Source: an uncultured Prolixibacteraceae bacterium (GTDB lineage Bacteria; Bacteroidota; Bacteroidia; Bacteroidales; Prolixibacteraceae). Taken from it: 64,000 bases of DNA. A program made the translations under genes and the position numbers. Numbering within the stretch: position 1 is the first letter of the stretch; each line of letters begins with the position of its first letter. Shown here piece after piece: positions 1 to 7,322 of the stretch. Below the pieces are notes generated by a model. The model did not search any database. It was not told the origin of the DNA and worked only from the letters and a program-made list of their open reading frames with translations. Location of the stretch: NCBI GenBank assembly GCA_903834475.1, contig CAILJH010000211.1:32728-96727 (forward strand). Direction: 5' to 3'.

Positions 1-31
1 TCATCGAATCAAAGGATGTGAGAAAATATTC

Positions 32-39
32 TAACTTTG
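32..39 (+). promoter_or_regulatory. -7 promoter element for nusB
   Basis: TAACTTTG matches the Bacteroidota -7 consensus TAnnTTTG and lies about 30 bp before the nusB start. No clear TTTG -33 box is visible upstream. It probably serves the nusB-DUF1573-yajC run. Confidence 0.5.
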
Positions 40-68
40 CAACTCCTATTTAAAAAGGTTCTAAGACA

Positions 69-1025
69 ATGATTAGCAGAAGAATAATCCGAATCAAGGT
101 ATTGCAAATACTGTACGCGTTCTTTACTTCACCTGAAACATCGATCAACAACACTGAAAAGGAACTGATTTTCAGTTTGCAAAAAACATACGATCTGTAT
201 CATTTTCTGATGGCACTCATCCTTGAGATTGACAAGTTTGCCCAGGATCGTATTGATCTGGGACTCAAAAAACACCGCCCCACAAGTTCCGATCTGGCCC
301 CAAACACCCGTTTTGTTGAAAATCAGCTTATTAACCAGCTAAAAATCAATATCTCGCTCAATAAATATCTCGAAACTTCTAAATTAAGCTGGAGCGACAA
401 CGAAGAAATTATCCGAAAAATCTATGCTTCATTAATCGACCAGGAATTTTATCAGGAATACATGGCCGCTTCGGAAGTTAGCTATTCAGGCGACCGTAAA
501 TTAGTGGAAGAAATTTTCAAATTCCTCATTCTGGATAACGAGGAAATTGAGTCACTGCTTGAAGAACAGAGCATTTACTGGAATGATGACCTCGATTTTG
601 TTGTAAGTATGATCCTGAAGACTTTCAAAAAATTCAAGGAAGACAGCGACGAACGGCAGGCATTGCTACCGATGTACAAAGACGATGAAGATCGGCAGTT
701 TTCCAAAGACTTATACCGAAAAGTGATTCTGAATCACGCCGACAATGTAATATTGATCAAACAGCATACCGTAAACTGGGATATAGAGCGTATAGCATTC
801 ATTGACAATCTGATTCTTGAACTGGCATTAAGCGAATTCCTCTATTTTCCTTCCATTCCAACGAAAGTTACCATGAACGAATACATCGAACTTTCAAAAT
901 ATTACAGCACCGAAAAAAGTCGCAATTTCATTAATGGAATTCTGGATAAAGCTTTGAAAGACTTGAAAAAAGACAATAAAATCATCAAGGCAGGACGTGG
1001 TTTAATTGGCGAAGCAGAAGAATGA
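69..1025 (+). CDS. nusB: Transcription antitermination factor NusB (long Bacteroidota form)
   Basis: NusB binds boxA RNA with NusE (S10) and supports rRNA antitermination. At 318 aa it is about twice the length of E. coli NusB. The N-terminus (SRRIIRIKVLQILYAF) and the C-terminal ~130 residues, with DNVILIKQHTVNWDIERIA, FIDNLILELALSEF and the ending FINGILDKALKDL, are the recognisable NusB fold. The middle third (about residues 60-190) is the acidic, helical insertion usual in this phylum. The ATG follows a -7 promoter element. Its stop overlaps the next start (ATGA), which indicates translational coupling. Confidence 0.93.
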   Translation: MISRRIIRIKVLQILYAFFTSPETSINNTEKELIFSLQKTYDLYHFLMALILEIDKFAQDRIDLGLKKHRPTSSDLAPNTRFVENQLINQLKINISLNKYLETSKLSWSDNEEIIRKIYASLIDQEFYQEYMAASEVSYSGDRKLVEEIFKFLILDNEEIESLLEEQSIYWNDDLDFVVSMILKTFKKFKEDSDERQALLPMYKDDEDRQFSKDLYRKVILNHADNVILIKQHTVNWDIERIAFIDNLILELALSEFLYFPSIPTKVTMNEYIELSKYYSTEKSRNFINGILDKALKDLKKDNKIIKAGRGLIGEAEE

Positions 1026-1498
1026 AAGCAAGTTCAAAGTTTCAGGTTTCAAGTTTCGAGTTAAGCTCGTTCATTATCAATTTAGTAATGATTGGAGTCT
1101 TACTTTTTTCATGTCATTCAGGAACAAAAAAAGCTGAGTCGAATAGTGCCTCAGACGAATCCGGAGTTGCTAAATTTGTCTTTTCAGAAGAAATCCATAA
1201 TTTTGGATCGCTCAAGGCCGGTGAAATTGTAGCTTTCACCTTTGTTTTCAGGAATGAAGGAACAAAGTCACTAATTATCAATGAAGTAGATTCTGGTTGC
1301 GGTTGCACACAGGTAAATATTCCGAACAAAACGATTGCTCCCGGGAAAGACGGACAAATTGAAGTCATTTACAATTCAGCCGGAGAAGTTGGGAGGCAAC
1401 TGAAAACAATTACAATTAAATCAAACGCAGAACAGGCTCAAAAACAAATCTATATCAAAGCAAACGTAAGCAACGAGTTAATAGAAATATACAGTTAA
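1022..1498 (+). CDS. DUF1573 lipoprotein
   Basis: Small secreted protein with a DUF1573 immunoglobulin-like domain (about residues 50-150), recognised by HNFGSLKAGE, the Cys-containing SGCGCTQV and PGKDGQIEVIYNSAG. LLFSC near residue 31 is a lipobox, so it is probably a lipoprotein. The function of the family is unknown. The start overlaps the nusB stop. The first ~20 codons are a low-complexity stretch made of repeated GTTTCAAG-like units, a dispersed repeat type common in this phylum, so the true start could be internal. The DUF1573-yajC neighbourhood is common in Bacteroidota. Confidence 0.85.
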   Translation: MKASSKFQVSSFELSSFIINLVMIGVLLFSCHSGTKKAESNSASDESGVAKFVFSEEIHNFGSLKAGEIVAFTFVFRNEGTKSLIINEVDSGCGCTQVNIPNKTIAPGKDGQIEVIYNSAGEVGRQLKTITIKSNAEQAQKQIYIKANVSNELIEIYS

Positions 1499-1509
1499 AC
1501 TAAATTCAT

Positions 1510-1836
1510 ATGCACATGAACTACTTATTAATGGGACAAACAGCACCAGGTGCTGCACCGGCAAATCCAATCATGACTTTCCTTCCGATGATTCTGGTCA
1601 TCGTAGTATTTTACTTTTTCATGATCAGGCCTCAGATGAAAAAACAAAAAGAAGTTACCGCATTCCGCAACAGCCTTGCAAAAGGCGACAAAGTGGTTAC
1701 AACCGGCGGAATCTATGGGAAAATTGTAGAAATGAAGGACAATACTGTATTGCTTCAGGTTGACGACAACGTAAAAATCAGGGTTGACAAAGCAGCACTG
1801 GTTAAAGACTTGTCAGACGCAACAGCACTAAAGTAG
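1510..1836 (+). CDS. yajC: Preprotein translocase subunit YajC
   Basis: YajC is the small auxiliary membrane subunit of the Sec-DF-YajC complex. The 108 aa include one transmembrane helix (about residues 22-41, IMTFLPMILVIVVFYFFMIR), then RPQMKKQKE and the basic and Gly-rich cytoplasmic part GDKVVTTGGIYGKI, all typical. It starts 12 bp after the DUF1573 gene, and ATG codons at 1510 and 1516 are both possible. A strong terminator follows, so this gene ends the nusB transcription unit. Confidence 0.94.
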   Translation: MHMNYLLMGQTAPGAAPANPIMTFLPMILVIVVFYFFMIRPQMKKQKEVTAFRNSLAKGDKVVTTGGIYGKIVEMKDNTVLLQVDDNVKIRVDKAALVKDLSDATALK

Positions 1837-1860
1837 AAAAGTACATCATGAAATAGAGAA

Positions 1861-1894
1861 GGGCCGTCCCGAATACTCGGGATCGGCCCTTTTT
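1861..1894 (+). terminator. Intrinsic terminator after yajC
   Basis: GGGCCGTCCCGA pairs with TCGGGATCGGCCC (one mismatch or bulge) around a 4-nt loop and is followed by a T tract. The stem is GC-rich. Confidence 0.85.
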
Positions 1895-1897
1895 ATT

Positions 1898-1905
1898 TAT
1901 CTTTG
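1898..1905 (+). promoter_or_regulatory. -7 promoter element abutting the ybbR start codon
   Basis: TATCTTTG matches TAnnTTTG and lies 5 nt before the GTG start of the YbbR gene, directly after the yajC terminator. Transcription would begin at or next to the start codon, so the mRNA may be leaderless. Confidence 0.55.
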
Positions 1906-1910
1906 CTGCC

Positions 1911-2918
1911 GTGAAGACAAACTGGATCTATAAATTGTTGAAATACCTTAAAAAAGTATATTTCCGAAACGATAAGCGCGTTGCCGCCTACCTGATATGC
2001 GTAGCTATTGCAACAGTATTCTGGTTCCTGAATGCATTGAGCAAAACGTATACGGAAGATATCAATGTTCCGGTAAGTTATGTCAATTTCCCCAACAACA
2101 AAACACTGGCCAGTAAACCACCCGAACAGTTCGATCTGAAGATTGAAGCTCATGGGTTCACCATTCTGCGATACAAACTAAGTTTTTTCTTTATCCCACT
2201 CGAATTTAATGTCAACGAAATGACCCGTAACCGGATGACTGAGAGCAACAAGAACAGCTTTGCTTTTCCGTCCCGGCAGTTTCTCACCGAATTATCCTAC
2301 CAAATGTCGAACGAGGTGAAAATACAGAGCATGAGTCCCGACACATTGTTTTTCAGATTCGATCAGATGGGGCAAAAACGAGTACGAGTCAAGCCGGTAC
2401 TGAAAATTAATTTAAAGAAACAATTTGAAATTTCAGGTGATATTAAAATTTCGCCTGACTCGGTTTTGGTTCACGGACCACAATCAGTTCTTGATTCGCT
2501 TCGTTTTATTCCTACTGAAGCACTTCTCCTTGAAGGCGCTGATCAAACGATTAGCTCTCAATCAAGAATCAGTCCAATAAAAGGACTTTATTTTGAAACT
2601 CCATCCGTAAAAGTGAATATTCCCATCGAAGAGTACACCGAAGAACAACTTTCGGTTCCGGTAGTTGTGGCTAATCAACCACCTGATTTAAAAGTGAAAC
2701 TGTTTCCTTCCAAAGTGAAAATTTCTTTTCAGGTGGGACTCAGCCGATTCTCTCAAATTCACCCTGAAGATTTTAAACTTACAGTATCGTACTCCGACAT
2801 CAAGGAAGGGAAACTGCGACTAAAGATAAATCCTGAACTAAACCCCGCTTACATCTATGCTTTGAAAATTAACCCTGAAGAACTTGAATACCTTATAGAA
2901 TCGCACGTGTCTCAGTAA
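1911..2918 (+). CDS. YbbR-like domain protein
   Basis: 335 aa with an N-terminal membrane helix (about residues 24-44, VAAYLICVAIATVFWFL) and an extracytoplasmic region of YbbR-type beta repeats (PVSYVNFPNN near residue 55; RVRVKPVLKINL near 160; PVVVANQPPDL near 250). In Firmicutes, YbbR/CdaR proteins regulate the diadenylate cyclase CdaA. No cyclase lies next to this gene, so that role is only an analogy. GTG start; coaE follows 60 bp downstream, as is usual in Bacteroidota. Confidence 0.85.
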   Translation: MKTNWIYKLLKYLKKVYFRNDKRVAAYLICVAIATVFWFLNALSKTYTEDINVPVSYVNFPNNKTLASKPPEQFDLKIEAHGFTILRYKLSFFFIPLEFNVNEMTRNRMTESNKNSFAFPSRQFLTELSYQMSNEVKIQSMSPDTLFFRFDQMGQKRVRVKPVLKINLKKQFEISGDIKISPDSVLVHGPQSVLDSLRFIPTEALLLEGADQTISSQSRISPIKGLYFETPSVKVNIPIEEYTEEQLSVPVVVANQPPDLKVKLFPSKVKISFQVGLSRFSQIHPEDFKLTVSYSDIKEGKLRLKINPELNPAYIYALKINPEELEYLIESHVSQ

Positions 2919-2977
2919 ATATTTTCAATTTTGCAAGTCAAAAGATATGTTTTATTCTCAGCGAACAAAATTACCTC

Positions 2978-3565
2978 ATGATTAAAGTAGGAATTACCGG
3001 TGGAATAGGAAGCGGAAAAAGCACCGTATGTAAAGTTTTCAGAGTATTGGGCATTCCGGTTTTTGAATCCGATGAAATTGCCAGGCAACTTATGAATTCT
3101 GACCCGGAAACGTGTGTTCAGCTGATTGAATTGTTTGGAGCATCCGTTTACCTGCCCAATCAGATCATCGACCGAAAATATCTGGCTGGAATTGTTTTTA
3201 GTAATCCATCTTTACTGGCTCAATTGAATGGAATTGTTCACCCAAAAGTACGTGATGTATTTACAGCATGGTGCAAAATACAGCATTCACCTTATATTTT
3301 GCACGAATCAGCGATATTGTTCGAAAGTGGCTTTTACAAACTGATGGACAAAACCATTACGGTAGTAGCAAAAGAAAATGAACGGATAGAGCGGGTAATG
3401 AAAAGAGACGGAGCAACGGAAGAACTGGTAAATCAACGGATCAGAAATCAATGGAGAGACATTGAAAGAATTAAATTAGCTGATTTTGTAATCAGCAACA
3501 ACGATGATGAACTTATCGTCCCGCAAATTATTGAAATTGACAAAAAAATAAGAGCAAATGGCTAA
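2978..3565 (+). CDS. coaE: Dephospho-CoA kinase
   Basis: Last step of coenzyme A synthesis: ATP-dependent phosphorylation of the 3'-OH of dephospho-CoA. The 195 aa show the P-loop GGIGSGKST at residues 8-16, FESDEIARQLM, VHPKVRD, HESAILFESG and the lid region RDGATEELVNQRIRNQW. The length is normal. The 3' end overlaps the next gene by 8 bp. Confidence 0.96.
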   Translation: MIKVGITGGIGSGKSTVCKVFRVLGIPVFESDEIARQLMNSDPETCVQLIELFGASVYLPNQIIDRKYLAGIVFSNPSLLAQLNGIVHPKVRDVFTAWCKIQHSPYILHESAILFESGFYKLMDKTITVVAKENERIERVMKRDGATEELVNQRIRNQWRDIERIKLADFVISNNDDELIVPQIIEIDKKIRANG

Positions 3566-4289
3566 AGTTGGAAAATGGATTACAGGTGGTCTGGGATGGG
3601 CTTTCTTTGGACCAATCGGAGGAATACTGGGTTTTGTTGTCGGATCAATGCTTGACAACACGCAGATAATAACCGGACGTCAGGAATATCAAGCCGGACA
3701 ACCAACCACACAAGGTGGCTACGTGATGAGCCTGTTAGTGTTGGTTGCTGCAGTCATGAAAGCCGATGGCAAAGTCCTGAAATCGGAACTGGATTATACC
3801 AAAGACTTTCTTGTTCGGTCTTTTGGTCCCGCAGCAGCAGGTGAGGCTATCAAAATATTACGCGATTTACTGAACCAAAATATTCCGGTTACCGAAGTTT
3901 CCCAGCAAATCCGTAAAAACATGGATCATCCGTCGCGGCTGCAATTACTTCATTTTCTCTTTGGAATTGCTGCAGCCGATGGACAAGTGCACGAATCTGA
4001 ACACAAGCTGATTGCACATATTGCACAGCAAATGGGAATTGGAGAAAAAGATTATCAATCGATTGAAGCCATGTTTGTTGCCAATACCGATGCAGCATAT
4101 AAAATTCTGGAGGCTGAACCAACGGCCACCGAGGATGAACTTAAAAAAGCTTACCGTAAAATGGCCATAAAATACCATCCTGATAAGGTTCATTATTTGG
4201 GAGAAGATGTTCAGAATGCAGCGAACGAAAAATTCCAGAAAGTAAATGAAGCCTGGGAAATCATTAAAAAACAGCGGGGAATTGTTTAA
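3558..4289 (+). CDS. TerB-like / DnaJ-domain co-chaperone (DjlA-like)
   Basis: 243 aa. Residues 1-35 form a Gly-rich hydrophobic segment (GGLGWAFFGPIGGILGFVVG), probably membrane-associated. Residues ~55-170 are a TerB-like helical domain (VMKADGKVLKSELDYTK, AAADGQVHESEHKLI). Residues ~175-240 are a J domain with the diagnostic HPD in KYHPDKV. This is the DjlA layout; DjlA stimulates DnaK. It overlaps coaE by 8 bp, so the two are coupled. Confidence 0.88.
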   Translation: MAKVGKWITGGLGWAFFGPIGGILGFVVGSMLDNTQIITGRQEYQAGQPTTQGGYVMSLLVLVAAVMKADGKVLKSELDYTKDFLVRSFGPAAAGEAIKILRDLLNQNIPVTEVSQQIRKNMDHPSRLQLLHFLFGIAAADGQVHESEHKLIAHIAQQMGIGEKDYQSIEAMFVANTDAAYKILEAEPTATEDELKKAYRKMAIKYHPDKVHYLGEDVQNAANEKFQKVNEAWEIIKKQRGIV

Positions 4290-4315
4290 TCAGGAAAAAG
4301 TCAATAGAAAAAAGT

Positions 4316-4351
4316 AAAGCTTACGAAATCAATTGGCAAGCTTTCCTTTTT
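4316..4351 (+). terminator. Probable terminator after the co-chaperone gene
   Basis: AAAGCTT at 4316-4322 pairs with AAGCTTT at 4338-4344 and is followed by CC and a run of T. The stem is short (7 bp), so strength is uncertain. Confidence 0.5.
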
Positions 4352-4352
4352 T

Positions 4353-4535
4353 TGCTCCGAAATAGCATTGATCAACGACAAAATTGGTAACCCTTCCAGA
4401 TATGGTTTTTTGCTCTGAAGAGCAACATCAACAGCATAGGGCGACTTCGCTTTTTTTGCTCTGAAAGAGCATTAGCAACAGCATAGGGCAATGCCCTATG
4501 GAAAAGGAACGAATGATCCAAAGCCCTGAAAGGGC
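4353..4535 (+). repeat. Left two-hairpin (REP-like) array flanking the transposase gene
   Basis: Tandem array of short palindromes. The best unit is hairpin A, TGCTCTGAAAGAGCA (4457-4471), 10 nt, then hairpin B, CATAGGGCAATGCCCTATG (4482-4500). A second A hairpin, GCCCTGAAAGGGC, lies at 4523-4535. Degenerate A/B copies lie upstream at about 4353-4380 and 4411-4448. Hairpin A has a GAA triloop and hairpin B an AAY triloop. The same modules recur inverted at 5010-5090. Confidence 0.8.
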
Positions 4536-4541
4536 GCAATC

Positions 4542-4994
4542 CTATTTCCAAATATAACGTTCATCGTATTCAACCTTGTATTTTTTGAGGAAAGCTCGTA
4601 ATTCATCCTGAAATAAAACGGTTCTATGATGTTCTTCCTGATTCTTAATGTATTCCACGACAACATTTACCTGCGTTGGATTTACAGAAAATACACCATA
4701 ACCATCCTGCCAATAAAAATTTGAATACTGTTTTCCCTGACTTTTAATCCATTTGGAGGATTGTTTCTTAATTTCTTCCAACAAATCCATTTGCGAAATT
4801 TTTCGTGAAAGTAAACACAGAATATGTACATGATCGGCATGGCCGCCAACTTGAACCGGATTACATTCTAATCCTTTACAGACTCCTCCAAGGTATTGAA
4901 ATAAAGATTCCTTAATGTTTTCATCAATTAGATTTTGTCGGTCTTTATTGCTGAAGGTAATGTGTACATAAACCTTTGATAATGATTGTGCCAT
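4542..4994 (-). CDS. REP-associated tyrosine transposase (Y1_Tnp, IS200-like)
   Basis: 150 aa single-domain Y1 transposase. It has the HUH metal-binding motif (H55-V-H57 within GGHADHVHIL) and the candidate nucleophile Tyr115 in VEYIKNQEEHH, followed by the usual short C-terminal tail with DERYIWK. Enzymes of this group nick single-stranded DNA at hairpins. The gene appears intact and is surrounded by matching hairpin arrays. No TnpB or accessory gene is present. Confidence 0.92.
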   Translation of the reverse strand: MAQSLSKVYVHITFSNKDRQNLIDENIKESLFQYLGGVCKGLECNPVQVGGHADHVHILCLLSRKISQMDLLEEIKKQSSKWIKSQGKQYSNFYWQDGYGVFSVNPTQVNVVVEYIKNQEEHHRTVLFQDELRAFLKKYKVEYDERYIWK

Positions 4995-5009
4995 AGCATT
5001 TTTGATTTC

Positions 5010-5090
5010 GCCCTTTCAGGGCTGAGTTATACTTGATTCTCATATTCATAGGGCGTTGCCCTATGCTATTGATTATGCTCTTTCAGAGCA
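5010..5090 (-). repeat. Right two-hairpin (REP-like) array, inverted relative to the left one
   Basis: Read on the minus strand: TGCTCTGAAAGAGCA (5076-5090), 10 nt, CATAGGGCAACGCCCTATG (5047-5065), then GCCCTGAAAGGGC (5010-5022). Module order and spacing match the left array on the plus strand, so the transposase gene sits between inverted copies. Confidence 0.8.
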
Positions 5091-5100
5091 ATAGAATTAG

Positions 5101-6219
5101 TTATTTCTTGACCGTTGCCAAATCATCGGCAGCAGTTTCCATCAGTAAACAGAAAGCCTGACCTTCTGGAGCGAAATACGGACGATCGAAATTGGGCAAA
5201 CCACATACATTGTGCACATAGCCCAGTTTGTCAACCTGATCATTCGCTGCTTTGCGCATGATTCCAGCCGGTTTGAGATAGGAATCATCAAGATAACCTG
5301 AAGCTACTCCCCTGAAAATCGAATAACACAACATCTGGCTTAGATTCACTTCCGGAAATGTTTCTGATTTATTAATTACATTGTGAAACATTCCGTCAGG
5401 CCGAAGGTATTTCAGGCAGCCGTCAATTACATCACGAATGTATCCAATCAGCAATTTCCTTTCTTCGGTCATCGAATCCGGCAACATTTTTAGCACGCGA
5501 GTCATTCCGGCAGCCGACCAGCCGTTGCCAACGCCCCAATAATCGGCACGGTTCAACAACTTTTTATCGTCATCCCACATGTGTGAATACAGCTCATCTT
5601 TCTCGTTATACAGATATTTCCGGTAACCTGCAATTTGCTTCATGGCTTCCTGAAACAGGCCAGCTGCAGCCAGAAAAGGTGGCAACATGTAGGTAAAATC
5701 AGACCAAAGGCCTTTTTGTGGTTCCTGAGTGTGGTAAATAATACCATCAGAAGTTTTATGATTCGTGGTTTTGATTACCTCCAGCATTTCGTCGGCTCCT
5801 TTTTGAAAAATCGGATCACCGGTTTGCCTGGCTGCAAAAAGAACCACTTCACCAATGCTGGAACAATCTGAAATTGGCCCATTACCCTTCAACACCGAAA
5901 ATCGGCCTTTTTCCTGACGCAAAATAGCCCCGCGAGCCAACGAAATAGCCAAATCCAATTCACCCATTTCCAGAAAAGCCTGAGCAACAACGCCCTGTTC
6001 CCAGTCGTAACGCTGCATACCAAGCGTGGCAATTTTCACACGTTCAATCCGGTCTTTTATTCCGGAAAATTCAGTTGTAAATAGTTTACCTGGAGTTTTT
6101 CGATCCTCATTTTCAGGAGACACATTACCAGCTACTGCAGAAAAACCAGCCATTCCAATGGATATTCCGCCAGCATTTTTAAGAAAATTTCGTCTGGAAT
6201 TTGAATTTTCGAAGTTCAT
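5101..6219 (-). CDS. Glycoside hydrolase family 88/105 protein, Tat-type signal
   Basis: 372 aa. The N-terminus SRRNFLKNAGG is a twin-arginine-like signal. The body has the (alpha/alpha)6-barrel signatures of GH88/GH105 unsaturated uronyl hydrolases: YDWEQGVVAQAFLE, GLWSDFTYMLPPFLAAAG, YSHMWDD, WGVGNGWSAAGMTR and EGQAFCLLM. Such enzymes cut the 4,5-unsaturated uronic acid left by polysaccharide lyases on pectin- or ulvan-like glycans. There is no polysaccharide utilisation locus alongside, so the substrate is unknown. Single-gene unit with its own -7 element. Confidence 0.85.
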   Translation of the reverse strand: MNFENSNSRRNFLKNAGGISIGMAGFSAVAGNVSPENEDRKTPGKLFTTEFSGIKDRIERVKIATLGMQRYDWEQGVVAQAFLEMGELDLAISLARGAILRQEKGRFSVLKGNGPISDCSSIGEVVLFAARQTGDPIFQKGADEMLEVIKTTNHKTSDGIIYHTQEPQKGLWSDFTYMLPPFLAAAGLFQEAMKQIAGYRKYLYNEKDELYSHMWDDDKKLLNRADYWGVGNGWSAAGMTRVLKMLPDSMTEERKLLIGYIRDVIDGCLKYLRPDGMFHNVINKSETFPEVNLSQMLCYSIFRGVASGYLDDSYLKPAGIMRKAANDQVDKLGYVHNVCGLPNFDRPYFAPEGQAFCLLMETAADDLATVKK

Positions 6220-6248
6220 ACTCTTCAGGTTTTATTAAGTTTAGCATC

Positions 6249-6256
6249 CAAAAATA
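6249..6256 (-). promoter_or_regulatory. -7 promoter element for the GH88/105 gene
   Basis: On the minus strand this reads TATTTTTG (TAnnTTTG), about 30 nt before the ATG. No -33 TTTG at standard spacing was found. Confidence 0.4.
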
Positions 6257-6367
6257 GCTTTTTATTTGCTTTTAACTCACTGGTTAATTTCAAAATTATT
6301 TATGTCGGATATCGTTTCAAATCCGCCGACTAATACTTATATTTAGAAGAACAAAAAATCAATCGGT

Positions 6368-7141
6368 ATGAAAACAAAATCATTAGGGTTTATTGGCGGA
6401 GGCCGGATTACCCGGATTTTTCTGCAGGCATTTGTAAATAAGAAAGCAATCTTTGATTCAATCAGTATTTTTGACACCAATCAGGAAAGTCTTCGAACTC
6501 TGAAACTGGATTTTCCTTTCATCCAAATCCTCACTTCTGCATCAGGAGCAGCCAGAAAAGATATTGTTTTTTTGGCCCTTCATCCTCCGGTGATCATGGA
6601 GACACTTGAAAAAATCAAGACAGAAGTAAAAGAACAGACGATTTTCATCTCGCTGGCACCTAAAATAACCATCGAAAAAATGACTGCCATATTGCCGATC
6701 AGACAAATTGCACGGTTGATTCCCAATGCAACTTCAGTTATAAATCATGGATACAATCCCGTGAGTTTTGCTTCCGGCATGTCGGAAATTCAGAAATGGT
6801 ATATTTTGGAAATGCTGAATTTACTGGGACATACTTTTGAAACTTCCGAAGAAAAACTCGAAGCTTATGCAATAATTTCCAGTATGTTACCAACCTACTT
6901 TTGGTTTCAGTGGAATAGCCTGGAAAACATAGGCACACAATTTGGCCTGAGTGAAGCAGAATGCCGTGAATGTATTTACGAAACGATGAATGCTGCATTA
7001 AATACCATGTATCGGTCCAGAATGAGTCCTGCCGAAGTAATGGACCTGATTCCGGTAAAACCCATTTCAGAATATGAAGGTCAGATCAAAGCGATTTACC
7101 AGGAAAAACTAATGGGATTGTGGGAAAAGATAAAACCATAA
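6368..7141 (+). CDS. ProC-like NAD(P)-dependent reductase
   Basis: 257 aa. The Rossmann N-terminus LGFIGGGRITRIFLQAF and the layout resemble pyrroline-5-carboxylate reductase (ProC): FLALHPPVIMETL, FISLAPKITIEKM and the Asn-containing IARLIPNATSVINHG. The C-terminal dimerisation domain is divergent and lacks a clear copy of the conserved Ser/Thr-rich ProC motif. It may be a ProC paralogue with a different substrate rather than the proline enzyme. Single-gene unit with a terminator behind it. Confidence 0.75.
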   Translation: MKTKSLGFIGGGRITRIFLQAFVNKKAIFDSISIFDTNQESLRTLKLDFPFIQILTSASGAARKDIVFLALHPPVIMETLEKIKTEVKEQTIFISLAPKITIEKMTAILPIRQIARLIPNATSVINHGYNPVSFASGMSEIQKWYILEMLNLLGHTFETSEEKLEAYAIISSMLPTYFWFQWNSLENIGTQFGLSEAECRECIYETMNAALNTMYRSRMSPAEVMDLIPVKPISEYEGQIKAIYQEKLMGLWEKIKP

Positions 7142-7166
7142 AATCAATTCGCCAGGCTCAAAAAAG

Positions 7167-7203
7167 GATTCAATCGCAAAAACCGGTTGAATCTTTTTTT
7201 TTG
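7167..7203 (+). terminator. Intrinsic terminator after the ProC-like gene
   Basis: GATTCAA (7167-7173) pairs with TTGAATC (7187-7193) and is followed by eight or more T. Confidence 0.75.
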
Positions 7204-7322
7204 TAAATAATTCTTCAAGGCAATCTCCAACTTTCTCAACCTTGACGTGTTTTAATCAGAAAAATTGGAGATAGTCTATAAAAGTTTGCCTCCACAATCA
7301 AAGAACCTATTATTGAAAAACT

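Larger units (their letters stand above)
4353..5090 (-). mobile_element. RAYT element: tyrosine transposase gene plus flanking inverted hairpin arrays
   Basis: A single-gene IS200/REP-type transposase (4542-4994, minus) is bracketed by inverted arrays of the same A-B-A hairpin modules (4457-4535 and, inverted, 5010-5090). This is the layout expected of a REP-associated tyrosine transposase with its BIME-like repeats. Isolated copies of the same two-hairpin unit occur at 35464-35507 and 45780-45822. Exact ends cannot be set from this sequence. Confidence 0.7.

Noticed and set aside
1114..1368. Minus-strand frame opposite the DUF1573 gene
   Set aside because: A shadow of the coding strand with no recognisable domain.
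4353..5090. CRISPR array
   Set aside because: The repeated words are palindromic hairpins of varying stem sequence and irregular spacing, without unique spacers of constant length, and no cas gene is near.
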